From: Gammaproteobacteria bacterium
GTDB taxonomy: Bacteria; Pseudomonadota; Gammaproteobacteria; Arenicellales; UBA868
Assembly (NCBI GenBank): GCA_014239575.1
Contig: JAAZYQ010000006.1
Span: 1-34,244, forward strand
Length of the DNA stretch: 34,244 nucleotides
Direction of reading: 5' to 3'
This document shows, piece by piece, positions 1-9,224 of this stretch. Below the pieces are notes generated by a model, which saw only the letters and a list, made by a program, of their open reading frames with translations, searched no databases and had not been told where the DNA came from. The translations under genes and the position numbers were made by a program. How positions within the stretch are numbered: position 1 is the stretch's first letter; the number at the start of each line of letters is the position of its first letter.

Positions 1-2
1 TC

Positions 3-638
3 GGGTATTACCAGTTTCTGGTCAGCGCCTACCGGGTGGGTTACTTAAGTCACGTTTACCCAATTTCACGAGGCAGTGCCGCGCTGCTGGTGGCTCTCGG
101 TGGCGTCGTAATTGCCCAGGAACAACTCCCGTTACTGACGCTGTTTTGTGTCGTGATTACCAGCATCGGCATCATGTTACTGGCCATATCGGGTGCTAAC
201 TCCAAAACACGAAATCATCGATCAACACAGTGAGCCCTTATTACTGGGTTCTTTATCGCCACCTACACATTGGTCGATGGGCTGGGCGTACGCCAGGGCG
301 AGGTTGCATTGTCTTATATCGGTTGGCTGCTCCTCATGAACGGGCTCTTCTTTGATCTTTTTGTTTCTCTTCGATGCCCGGGTGAAATGCTGGGCTTGTG
401 GCGCGAGGAAACGGCACGGATCGTGGGCGGAGGAATAGCGAAAGCGATCGCCTACGGCACCGTTATATTTGTTATGTATTACACCCCGATGGCTGTGGTA
501 GCAACGCTGCGCGAGACAAGCGTCATTATGGCAGCGTTGATTGGCGTTTACTTCCTGCGCGAGCCTGCTGGCCAACTGCGTATTGCGGCCGCACTGCTGG
601 TGGCGGGTGGGGTAATCGCGATGAATCTACCGAGCTAA
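3..638 (+). pseudogene. EamA/DMT-family transporter, 5'-truncated by the window edge and interrupted by an in-frame TGA at 231-233
   Basis: Frame 3 reads YYQFLVSAYRVGYLSHVYPISRGSAALLVALGG...STQ*ALITGFFIATYTLVDGLGVRQ...; both sides of the stop are in the same frame and match the two EamA repeats. Confidence 0.75.
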
Positions 639-658
639 TCAAGGCTGGCAAACACTAC

Positions 659-1531
659 CTAGCCTCCCAGAAACAGCTCTCCGACCTTTGGGTTCTGGAG
701 TAAATCGTCACCCTTGCCGGCAATAGCAATCTGCCCCGACACCATGACATATCCAATGTCGGCAAACTCCAGGCCTTTCTTGGCATTTTGCTCAACCATG
801 ATGATCGTCTTTCCCTCTTTATGCTGAAGATCATTCAGAATTTCAAAAACCATATCAATGAAACGCGGTTCCAGGCCGATCGAGGGTTCATCGACCAATA
901 AAACATCAGGGTTCATAACCAGCGCCCGCGAGATCTCCAGTAACCGTCGCTCCCCGCCTGACAACACTTTGGCCTGATGTTTTCGGCGTGCAGCCAACTG
1001 GGGATATTTCTCAAAAATCTCCTCGGCCGAGCGTTTCGCCTCAGCCTTCTGGTCCTTGAGAAAACCACCCATCCACAGATTTTCCTCTACCGTCATTCCT
1101 GGAAAAATCGACTTATCCTGCAAGATATAGGCAACACCAGCTTTAGCAAGCTTCTGATTAGATGAAAGTGTCGTAACATCGAGTTGGCTATCGCCATGGC
1201 CGATCAGAATACGGCCCGAGAAGATATTGTTGAATCCAAAAATCGCATGCAGAACCGTCGATTTACCTGCACCGTTGGGGCCAATCAGACACAGTGATTG
1301 TTTGCGCCCCACACGAAGATCAATCTCGTGCAGAATCTGCATCCGGCCATAACCGGCAGACAGTTTCTCCAGTGACACATAAGGATCACCATCAACCAGT
1401 GCATCAAGCTGTTCAGGGCTGATGTCTTCTGCGATTGAGGCCGCCTGCTTGGTTACTTCATCAACAGATATGACCGAGTCGACAGCTCCAAGCCCGTACC
1501 CGCCAGCGTTTTTGTTGTCATTGGGTGTCAT
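659..1531 (-). CDS. livF: HAAT-type ABC transporter ATP-binding protein (LivF-like) with an N-terminal extension of about 50 aa
   Basis: Walker A GPNGAGKST, signature LSGGERRLLEI, Walker B VLLVDEPSIGL; start overlaps livG stop (TAATG). Confidence 0.93.
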   Translation of the reverse strand: MTPNDNKNAGGYGLGAVDSVISVDEVTKQAASIAEDISPEQLDALVDGDPYVSLEKLSAGYGRMQILHEIDLRVGRKQSLCLIGPNGAGKSTVLHAIFGFNNIFSGRILIGHGDSQLDVTTLSSNQKLAKAGVAYILQDKSIFPGMTVEENLWMGGFLKDQKAEAKRSAEEIFEKYPQLAARRKHQAKVLSGGERRLLEISRALVMNPDVLLVDEPSIGLEPRFIDMVFEILNDLQHKEGKTIIMVEQNAKKGLEFADIGYVMVSGQIAIAGKGDDLLQNPKVGELFLGG

Positions 1532-2274
1532 TAATGCGCGCCCAGATAAGCGTCGATAACACGCGGGTCACTCTGGATTTCGGCAGGTGAACCCTGAGCC
1601 AGTAGCTCACCATGGGCGAGACAATAAATCTTGTCGGCCATGTTCATAATGACCCGCATGTTGTGCTCTATCACAAATAGCGTGATGCCAAGTTCTGAAT
1701 TGGCGCGACGCAATCGATCAATCAGTCCGTTAATCAAGGTAGGGTTAATCCCGGCTGTAGGCTCGTCCAGCAACAACCCGGTAGGCTCGTTCATCAAGGC
1801 CATGGCGAATTCCAGAAGTTTCTGCTGACCAAAAGAAAGTGACCCAGCTCGTAAGAATCGTTTTTCGTATAGCCCGACAAACTCAAGAAGCCGTTCTGCG
1901 CGTTCATGTTCTTCGGCACCATTCCGGCCGAAGGTGTCAACGAAACGCATTTTTCGATGCGGCAAGGAAATCAGCATATTCTCGACCCCGGTCATCTCCC
2001 CATATATGCGTGTCTGCTGGAAGGTGCGCAACAGGCCGAGCCTGGCTATTTTCTGCACCGGCAGTTTCGAAATCTCCCGGCCTTCGAACTGGATGGTTCC
2101 CGAATCAATCGGGTGATATCCCACGATGGAGTTAAATAACGTGGTCTTGCCAGATCCGTTGGGGCCAATTAACCCCGTAATTCCCCCTTTTTCTACCGAC
2201 AATGAAATATCGCTGTTGGCCACAACCCCGCCATAGGACTTGCTGACATTGTTGACCTCAATAATGATTGTCAC
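1531..2274 (-). CDS. livG: HAAT-type ABC transporter ATP-binding protein (LivG-like)
   Basis: GPNGSGKTT, LSFGQQKLLE, LLLDEPTAGINP; LivG-type C-terminus DPRVIDAYLG. Confidence 0.95.
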   Translation of the reverse strand: MTIIIEVNNVSKSYGGVVANSDISLSVEKGGITGLIGPNGSGKTTLFNSIVGYHPIDSGTIQFEGREISKLPVQKIARLGLLRTFQQTRIYGEMTGVENMLISLPHRKMRFVDTFGRNGAEEHERAERLLEFVGLYEKRFLRAGSLSFGQQKLLEFAMALMNEPTGLLLDEPTAGINPTLINGLIDRLRRANSELGITLFVIEHNMRVIMNMADKIYCLAHGELLAQGSPAEIQSDPRVIDAYLGAH

Positions 2275-3311
2275 TGCCCTGCCTCAGTTGCGGCATCATC
2301 TGACGACTCACGCGCTTCAAGACGATCGGGTCTTTTGTTTAAAAACCAACCAACCACACCGCCCTCGAAATAAACCACGGTTATCACAATCAATGCGCCT
2401 AAAGCGACCCATTGCCAGCCCAAAAGATAAGTCCAGGTGACCTCCTTAAATACATGAAACACGATTGCGCCGATCACGGGGCCCCACAAAGTCCCCTTTC
2501 CACCCAGCAATACGCAGACCACCATGAAAATCCCCAAATTAATCGTCTGATATGCGGTTTCCAAAGGTTCAAAATGAATCAGCTGGAAGGCAGATATTGC
2601 GCCGACAACCCCAACAAAGAATGCTGACATCGCCCAGGTGGCTAATTTGTACTGCAGGGTATGTATACCCATCGCTTCGGCCTTTTCCTCATCATCCCGG
2701 ATCGCATTAATAGCGGCACCGAATCGCGTTGTATACAGCCACTTGAGAAAGACGAAAAGAGCAACGCCTGTACCCGCAAACAGAAAGTAGAAAAGGACTT
2801 TTCCCGTGGCGAAATCACCTGGGTACACCGGCAGCGCAATTCCCTGGCCAGCGCCGACCCATTCCCAGTTGGACACCAACTCTCCAGTGGCGATGGCAAC
2901 GCCCAAGGTGCCGATCGCAAAATACGGGCCGCGCAGACCGAAGGTGACGTAACCGATAATGACGGCTACCAACGCGCAAAACAGGCCAGCCCCGAGCATA
3001 CCCAGAAACAACCCAGAAAAATATTGCAGGTCGGTAAACGCTTGTATTCCGCCGCCTGCCGCATTCGTGTAGTCACCCACATCGTAGACCATGCCAATCG
3101 TAATCACCGCGGCGACGTACATTCCGGTGCCGTAAAAGGTGATATTGCCAAGCGAGTTATAGCCCATTTGCCCGCCGGTCATATCCCATGTTAAAGCAAC
3201 AATAATCATCAGCCACAAGGTTGCCAGCTGTGTTCCAAAGTTAGGAAACACAAACGGCGCTGCAATGATTCCAACTAGCAGCAAAAGGTAGGAAAACTGT
3301 TTTCGCGTCAT
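2271..3311 (-). CDS. livM: HAAT-type ABC transporter permease (LivM-like)
   Basis: Multi-TM protein with LivM-type motifs; stop overlaps livG start; ATG at 3311 preferred over the longer ORF start at 3356. Confidence 0.92.
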   Translation of the reverse strand: MTRKQFSYLLLLVGIIAAPFVFPNFGTQLATLWLMIIVALTWDMTGGQMGYNSLGNITFYGTGMYVAAVITIGMVYDVGDYTNAAGGGIQAFTDLQYFSGLFLGMLGAGLFCALVAVIIGYVTFGLRGPYFAIGTLGVAIATGELVSNWEWVGAGQGIALPVYPGDFATGKVLFYFLFAGTGVALFVFLKWLYTTRFGAAINAIRDDEEKAEAMGIHTLQYKLATWAMSAFFVGVVGAISAFQLIHFEPLETAYQTINLGIFMVVCVLLGGKGTLWGPVIGAIVFHVFKEVTWTYLLGWQWVALGALIVITVVYFEGGVVGWFLNKRPDRLEARESSDDAATEAGQ

Positions 3312-3333
3312 GGTCTGGTATATACCTTGAAAT

Positions 3334-4245
3334 TTACTGCAGGCTTTGACGAGCACGTCGCTGCTGCCAAAGCCGAATGATCAACACGATCAATAGTAAC
3401 AACACCGCTATTGCCTGTTGATACCCGATACCAAAAATGTGAGCGCCATACTGTTCTAGAGCCCCTATCCCAAGGCCGGCTGCAATGACCCCGGGCAGGT
3501 TGCCCAAGCCCGCGGCGGTGACGATCACAAATGCTCGAATCGAATGGGTAATACCGTAGAAGGGCTGAATAATCCAGACCATGACGATGATCGCGCCAGC
3601 GGCACCGCAAATAGCGGCATTTAGCGAGAAAGTGAACGAGTAGACCTTGTCCGTATCGATACCCAGTACACGGGCTGCCCGCCGATCCTGTGCCGTGGCC
3701 CGAATCGCCTGCCCCATGCGACTGTACTTCATAAAGATGACAACTCCGGTTGCTAATGTTCCCGCCATCAGCACGCCGATCAACTTTGCAATCGGCACAT
3801 CAATGAAGCCATCGAAGAAGTACAGCGTGTTGTAACCCAAATCGACACTTTGCGTATCCGAGCCAAATAACAAGTTAAGTATCTGTGCAATCATGATCGC
3901 AAGACCAAATGTGGCCAGCAATGTAGTGAATAAGTCCCGATCGATTACCCGGCAGATAATCACTCGGTATATAAACCAACCAAAACCCCACATCACCATA
4001 AACGCGATTGGCACCCCCAGTAAGGCATGGACACCTCTCTCCACCAACCACCAGGAGATGTAACCTCCCGCAATAACAAAGTCGCCCTGAGCAAGGTTCT
4101 TGACATTCATTACCCCCCATACCAGAGCCAAACCATAAGCCGCAAGGGCAAACAAGGAGCCAATCATGATTCCGTCAAGAACAATCTTGAGGTTTACAAC
4201 CGGAAATTGAAATAACAGAGAAATATTACCGGCAATTTGATCCAT
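3334..4245 (-). CDS. livH: HAAT-type ABC transporter permease (LivH-like)
   Basis: DGIMIGSLFALAAYGLALVWGVMNVKNLAQGDFVIAGGY N-terminus typical of LivH. Confidence 0.94.
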   Translation of the reverse strand: MDQIAGNISLLFQFPVVNLKIVLDGIMIGSLFALAAYGLALVWGVMNVKNLAQGDFVIAGGYISWWLVERGVHALLGVPIAFMVMWGFGWFIYRVIICRVIDRDLFTTLLATFGLAIMIAQILNLLFGSDTQSVDLGYNTLYFFDGFIDVPIAKLIGVLMAGTLATGVVIFMKYSRMGQAIRATAQDRRAARVLGIDTDKVYSFTFSLNAAICGAAGAIIVMVWIIQPFYGITHSIRAFVIVTAAGLGNLPGVIAAGLGIGALEQYGAHIFGIGYQQAIAVLLLLIVLIIRLWQQRRARQSLQ

Positions 4246-4450
4246 TAGAACTACTTTTGGGTAAGGACATTAAGAGTCTGCTGATGATTTAGGATACAAG
4301 CCGCGTTTGTCAACTGGTAGAAAGGGCAAATGACAGCGCCGACGCGATCGGCGAACTTGCCACACCTGCTGTAATGCCACCCGTCAGGATCACCCGCGAG
4401 CCGCTAGCCCTTTTTGCCAACGCCAGACTCTCAAAGCACTGGCGGTAGAA

Positions 4451-4486
4451 ACTGGTACCGGGCATTCACCAATACCTGGTACCAGT
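4451..4486 (-). promoter_or_regulatory. Perfect 9-bp inverted repeat (ACTGGTACC ... GGTACCAGT, 18-nt loop) between binding-protein and livH genes
   Basis: Read directly from sequence; role as mRNA processing/stabilising hairpin is inference. Confidence 0.5.
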
Positions 4487-4504
4487 CCAGAACAACCGAT
4501 TTTC

Positions 4505-5734
4505 CTAGTTTCGTGGCCAATTGAGTGGATGCGATGCAAAAGCCGAAGGCGCCACGACGTTATATTTTCCGTCCTGAATCTGACGGAGCACCATCGGTTT
4601 AGCAATATTGTTTCCGGCCTCGGAGAACCTAATGTCCCCATAGAAGGTCTTGAGGTCAGTTGCAGCTATGGCATCACGCAGCACCTCCTTGTCGAGACTG
4701 CCTGCGCGCTCAAAGGCATCTTTGAACACGTACACTGCGGCGGAGGCCTGTGCTAACTGATACGGGACCTTCTTGTTTGCATAATCAGAGTATGCCCCTT
4801 TAACTTCAGTATTGAAGTTCGCTGCGGTCCCGAAAAGTGAATCTTCGTAAGTCAGGGTCTCGGCCCACTGCGTTGAGCACAGAATATCGTTGGCCGCTGC
4901 ACCAAACTTACCGGTCACATCGGCTGCCTCACAATGCGTCACCGCTACCATCGGCACCTTTACGTTCTGTTCATCGATCTGGCGTACGGCGGTGGCCGCG
5001 CCTTTGGAGTGTCCACTTACGATCAAGACATCAGGCTTGAGCAATTTCACTTTCGTCAGGATTGCACTCATGTCAGAAAGATCGCGCGGCAGCTTCTCAT
5101 CAACAACTGCCTTCATGCCAAATTTCGCCGCGTCTTCAAGCACGCCAGCACGAATATCGAGAGAGAAAGGATCGTTCTCGACTGCTATGGCAACTCTGAC
5201 TGAAGACGGATCTTTACCGGACTCAGTGGCTTTTTCTGCCGCCAACGCAATAGCAGATGCGAGGTACTGTTCGGATGTTGACAACACAGCGAACAGGTAT
5301 TTGTATCCTTTGTTAAACAATGATCGTGACGCGCCTTCAGCTTCAATCATGGGAATCTGATACTTTTCGGTGATCGGCGCGATCGCCTTGGTCATACCGG
5401 AGGAATAGGGGCCCAACATGTATTGCACTTTATCCTGATTGATCAGCCGTTCGGCCAGCGTAGCCGCGCGATCGCCCTTGGACTCGTCATCGTAGTAAAT
5501 GACCTTAAAGTTGTAACACTTGCCATCCACTTGCACGCCACCAGCGTCTTTGATCTTCTGGATCGCGAACTCGTATCCATTTTTGGCGTGCATGCCGTTG
5601 GTTGCATATTTCCCGGTCAGCGAGATCGCTGAGCCAAGGGTGATAGTTTCACACTCTGCAGATGCCGATGCAGATCCGGGAAACAATAGGGTTGCCCCAA
5701 CTAAGGCACCCATCAAAGACAGATTGATTTTCAT
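4505..5734 (-). CDS. HAAT-type ABC transporter substrate-binding protein, secreted
   Basis: Signal peptide MKINLSLMGALVGATLLFPGSASASA; periplasmic-binding fold motifs (ITLGSAISLTGKYATNG); strong AGGAGG Shine-Dalgarno upstream. Confidence 0.95.
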   Translation of the reverse strand: MKINLSLMGALVGATLLFPGSASASAECETITLGSAISLTGKYATNGMHAKNGYEFAIQKIKDAGGVQVDGKCYNFKVIYYDDESKGDRAATLAERLINQDKVQYMLGPYSSGMTKAIAPITEKYQIPMIEAEGASRSLFNKGYKYLFAVLSTSEQYLASAIALAAEKATESGKDPSSVRVAIAVENDPFSLDIRAGVLEDAAKFGMKAVVDEKLPRDLSDMSAILTKVKLLKPDVLIVSGHSKGAATAVRQIDEQNVKVPMVAVTHCEAADVTGKFGAAANDILCSTQWAETLTYEDSLFGTAANFNTEVKGAYSDYANKKVPYQLAQASAAVYVFKDAFERAGSLDKEVLRDAIAATDLKTFYGDIRFSEAGNNIAKPMVLRQIQDGKYNVVAPSAFASHPLNWPRN

Positions 5735-6048
5735 TAGATCATCCTCCTTATTTACTTCTAGATATTGTCAACAAGGAACAATCGACGAGGTGTCGACGTG
5801 CCAGGTTATGCTAATTTCGCGTCTTTCGACGACTTCACTATTGCACAACAAATGACTAAACACAATATCCTTATATACTATTTTCAAATACAATTCCTCC
5901 CCCCTCGCCAATAGAGACTTACTGACTTTGGCTTCCGTTTGACTGATTCTGTTATTGTCGCATCTGGATGCCTCACACCGGACAATATCGGCCCAGTTTC
6001 GCCATTTTTGGGCGCAACACGCTGATGCCTTGAAATGAAGATCAGGCT

Positions 6049-6792
6049 ATGAGCCAATTACCGGTGATCAAACGAGACGATGTTGTCAATATGCGTATCT
6101 GGCGCGGCGACGCCAGCGGCGGAAGTTTTGTTGACTACAAAATCCCGATGTCAGAAACTCAAACCGTTCTCGACGCCGTGACTTGGGTTCAACGCAATGT
6201 TGAGCCGGGCCTGTCCTATCGTTTCGCCTGTCGTGTGGGCATGTGTGGCTCTTGCGCCATGATGGTCAACGGTCGTCCGCGCTGGACATGTCGCACCCAC
6301 GTGTCGAAAGTCATCAAGAATCATCAGATCAAACTTGAACCGCTACGCAATCTTCCGGTGATCAAGGATCTGGTATGCGACCTGTCAGATTTTTTTGCCA
6401 AATGGCTCAAGGCCAATGGGCGGTTCGTCCCCACAGAAACGCGCGAGCGCCCGGTGAAAAAAATCTCTCCTTTGTCCAAACAACGCCAAGCGGCGAACAC
6501 GGCTATTGAGTGCATCAATTGCGCGATCTGCTACGCTGCCTGTGATGCGGTTGAACAAAATCCCAACTATCTGGGTCCGGCGGCGCTGAATCGCGCCTGG
6601 ACCCTGATGAATGATGTAAGAGATGGTGGCAAGCCAGAGCGTCTTCGTGCAGTTACTGGGGACGGTGGCTGCCAGTGCTGCCACTCACAACATGGCTGCG
6701 CCAGCCACTGCCCTAACGAGCTTAACCCTGCTCGGTCTATAGCCGGTCTAAAACAGGCCGCGGTAACCGCTATATTCAAAGGAGAGGTCTGA
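6049..6792 (+). CDS. sdhB: Succinate dehydrogenase/fumarate reductase-like iron-sulfur subunit
   Basis: 2Fe-2S motif CRVGMCGSC, CINCAICYAAC cluster and CHSQHGCASHCPNELNP cluster. Confidence 0.93.
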   Translation: MSQLPVIKRDDVVNMRIWRGDASGGSFVDYKIPMSETQTVLDAVTWVQRNVEPGLSYRFACRVGMCGSCAMMVNGRPRWTCRTHVSKVIKNHQIKLEPLRNLPVIKDLVCDLSDFFAKWLKANGRFVPTETRERPVKKISPLSKQRQAANTAIECINCAICYAACDAVEQNPNYLGPAALNRAWTLMNDVRDGGKPERLRAVTGDGGCQCCHSQHGCASHCPNELNPARSIAGLKQAAVTAIFKGEV

Positions 6793-6796
6793 GTTA

Positions 6797-7129
6797 GTGT
6801 CGGGGTTAGGTCTTTATCTGGCACAACGCATAAGCGCTATGGTGATGATTCCTTTAGTGCTAACGCATCTAGGGGTAATGATCTACGCAGTCCGTGGGGG
6901 GCTCGATACAGCCGAGATTCTTTCCCGCACTCAGGGTAGTTTGTTCTGGGGAAGCTTATATGGGTTGTTTGTTATTACCGCCTCGATCCACGCTGCAATT
7001 GGCCTTCGGGTTATTGCTTATGAGTGGCTCAAGCTATCCGGATTAGGGCTAAATGTGTTTGCCGTACTTGTTGGGTTGGGACTCCTGGCTCTCGGGGGAC
7101 AAGCAGTCTATACGGTGGTACTTGCATGA
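6797..7129 (+). CDS. Succinate dehydrogenase-like membrane anchor subunit (first, GTG start)
   Basis: Small 3-TM protein between SdhB-like and SdhA-like genes; QRISA and HAAIGLRVIAYEWL motifs. Confidence 0.8.
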   Translation: MSGLGLYLAQRISAMVMIPLVLTHLGVMIYAVRGGLDTAEILSRTQGSLFWGSLYGLFVITASIHAAIGLRVIAYEWLKLSGLGLNVFAVLVGLGLLALGGQAVYTVVLA

Positions 7130-7467
7130 TCAGGCCGCACCAAAAACAGCCGCTGTGGCTGGCATTCGCCGTGCATCGAATGTCGGGTATCGGCTTGGCA
7201 CTGTTTCTGCCTGCTCACTTTTATATCCTCGGGACAGCGATGAAAGATCCGCAGTCGCTGGATACCTTTTTGCATTGGTCTGAGCTTCCGCTGGTACGAG
7301 TCGCTGAGACTGGCCTGGTGTTCCTTCTGGCAGTCCACTGCTTTGGCGGCCTGCGACTGCTGGCCCTCGAATTTCTCCCGTGGACCCCATACCAGAAAAC
7401 ACTCGCAGCGCTTGCAGCCTCATTGGCCCTTTTTTTCGCTGTCAGTTTTCTTTTGAATGGAATCTAA
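7126..7467 (+). CDS. Succinate dehydrogenase-like membrane anchor subunit (second)
   Basis: ATG at 7126 overlaps the previous stop (ATGA); FAVHRMSGIGLALFLPAHF and HCFGGLRLLALEF resemble SdhC heme/quinone motifs. Confidence 0.8.
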   Translation: MIRPHQKQPLWLAFAVHRMSGIGLALFLPAHFYILGTAMKDPQSLDTFLHWSELPLVRVAETGLVFLLAVHCFGGLRLLALEFLPWTPYQKTLAALAASLALFFAVSFLLNGI

Positions 7468-7469
7468 CT

Positions 7470-9215
7470 GTGCTCGAACGTATTGACACCGATATTCTGA
7501 TACTTGGCGCCGGGGGTGCTGGGCTGGTTGCCGCTCTGCATGCCTACAAAGGCTCACCTGACTTAAAACTCACCATTGCCGTCAAAGGACTGATGGGTAA
7601 ATGTGGCTGCACCCGCATGGTTCAAGGCGGCTACAACGTTGCACTGGGTCCCGGCGACTCGATAGAGCGCCACTTCATGGACACCATTGTCGGTGGCAAA
7701 TGGCTACCGCACCAGGAGATGGCCTGGAAACTGTGTGAAACCGCAGTGACCCGGGTTCAGGAACTGGAAAATGAAATCGGGTGTTTTTTTGATCGGGAAG
7801 ATGACGGCTCACTACATCACAAGGCATTCGCAGGCCAAACTGTAGATCGTACCGTTCATAAAGGTGATCTTACCGGTATCGAGATCATCAACAGGCTCAT
7901 GGAGCAGGTGCTTGCGCTCCCCATTCAGCGACTCGAGGAACACCGAGCTCTAGCGCTTATTCCCAATCGGGCCGGTGATGCGTTAGCCGGCGTACTATTA
8001 TCAGACATGCGTCGCGGCACAATGCGGTTGGTACGGGCAAAGGCAGTTCTTTTGGCCACCGGCGGCGGGCCGAGCATGTATCGCTACCATACACCCTCTG
8101 GTGAAAAGAGTATGGATGGTCTGGCGATGGCCTTGCGCCTGGGCTTACCGCTGCGGGACATGGAGATGGTGCAGTTCCATCCCACCGGACTGCTTGGCGG
8201 AAAAGACACCCGAATGACCGGCACCGTTCTCGAAGAAGGCTTGCGTGGCGCCGGCGGCCATCTTCTGGACGGCAATGGACGCCGATTCATGTTTGACTAC
8301 GATGAACACGGCGAACGAGCCACCCGGGATATTGTCAGCCGTGGGATCTATGCGCAAATGAGAAGCGGCCACACCACACCCCATGGAGGCGTCTACATCT
8401 CGATGGGTCATCTGGGTGCAGACAATGTGCGCAACAAGTTCCGCGGCATGGTAAAGCGTTGCGCCGACTGCGGATTCGATCTGGCCGGAGGTCGCGTCGA
8501 GGTCGTCCCAACCGCACACTATTTTATGGGAGGACTGGTATGCGATCCCGACACAACGACTGAACTCCCTGGCTTGTTTGTCGCCGGAGAAGATGCCAGC
8601 GGCATGCATGGTGCAAACCGGTTGGGCGGTAACGGAGTGGCCAATTCGACTGTTTTTGGTGGTGTGGCCGGTGAGGTTATGAGTGCGTACGCCGCTTCTG
8701 CCGGGCTACACCAGGATCCCGATGAAACCATCGTTGAAGCTGAAATATCCAGGGCACTTCACCCTTTTTCGAAAAAACCCGGAAACGTCAATAGTCTTCG
8801 TGAAGAGCTGATGGAAATCATGTGGGACAAGGTAGGCGTCATACGAACCGCCGAAGGGATCAAACGGGGTCTCGGCCAGATTCGCCAGTTGAAGGCAGAA
8901 TTGCTTGAAACCGGCGTGGGCGAGTTCAATACCATCTTCAATATGACCTGGAACGACTGGCTCAATCTGCAAAGCCTTACCGAAACATCGGAAATGATCG
9001 CCCAAGCAGCATTGTCACGAGAAAACTCGCGCGGCGCTCATTATCGTGAGGACTTTCCGCACCCCGGCGAATTGGATGATTCCCGCTTCACTCTCGCTCG
9101 CTCCCGCGCCGACGGTATAACTGTCAAGCAGGAGGCGGTGGTATTCTCAATCATTCAACCCGGTGAATCGTTGATTGAGGGTTACCATGAATCCGCTGCG
9201 TCAACTAGGAAGTGA
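7470..9215 (+). CDS. sdhA: Succinate dehydrogenase/fumarate reductase-like flavoprotein subunit (GTG start)
   Basis: FAD motif ILGAGGAGLVAALHA; FHPTGLLGG, EEGLRGAGGHLL, HGANRLGGNGVANSTVFGG. Confidence 0.93.
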   Translation: MLERIDTDILILGAGGAGLVAALHAYKGSPDLKLTIAVKGLMGKCGCTRMVQGGYNVALGPGDSIERHFMDTIVGGKWLPHQEMAWKLCETAVTRVQELENEIGCFFDREDDGSLHHKAFAGQTVDRTVHKGDLTGIEIINRLMEQVLALPIQRLEEHRALALIPNRAGDALAGVLLSDMRRGTMRLVRAKAVLLATGGGPSMYRYHTPSGEKSMDGLAMALRLGLPLRDMEMVQFHPTGLLGGKDTRMTGTVLEEGLRGAGGHLLDGNGRRFMFDYDEHGERATRDIVSRGIYAQMRSGHTTPHGGVYISMGHLGADNVRNKFRGMVKRCADCGFDLAGGRVEVVPTAHYFMGGLVCDPDTTTELPGLFVAGEDASGMHGANRLGGNGVANSTVFGGVAGEVMSAYAASAGLHQDPDETIVEAEISRALHPFSKKPGNVNSLREELMEIMWDKVGVIRTAEGIKRGLGQIRQLKAELLETGVGEFNTIFNMTWNDWLNLQSLTETSEMIAQAALSRENSRGAHYREDFPHPGELDDSRFTLARSRADGITVKQEAVVFSIIQPGESLIEGYHESAASTRK

Positions 9216-9224
9216 GCGAAACAA

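Noticed and set aside
2661-3194. 177-aa plus-strand ORF inside livM of system 1
   Set aside because: Antisense to a clear LivM permease; no domain recognised.
4390-4641. 83-aa minus-strand ORF overlapping the 3' end of the binding-protein gene
   Set aside because: Out of frame with the binding protein and lacks protein-like composition; the 51-codon ORF in another frame of the same gap looks more plausible.
4890-5360. 156-aa plus-strand ORF opposite the binding-protein gene
   Set aside because: Shadow ORF of a clear secreted binding protein; low-complexity Ser/Ala/Thr composition and no domain.
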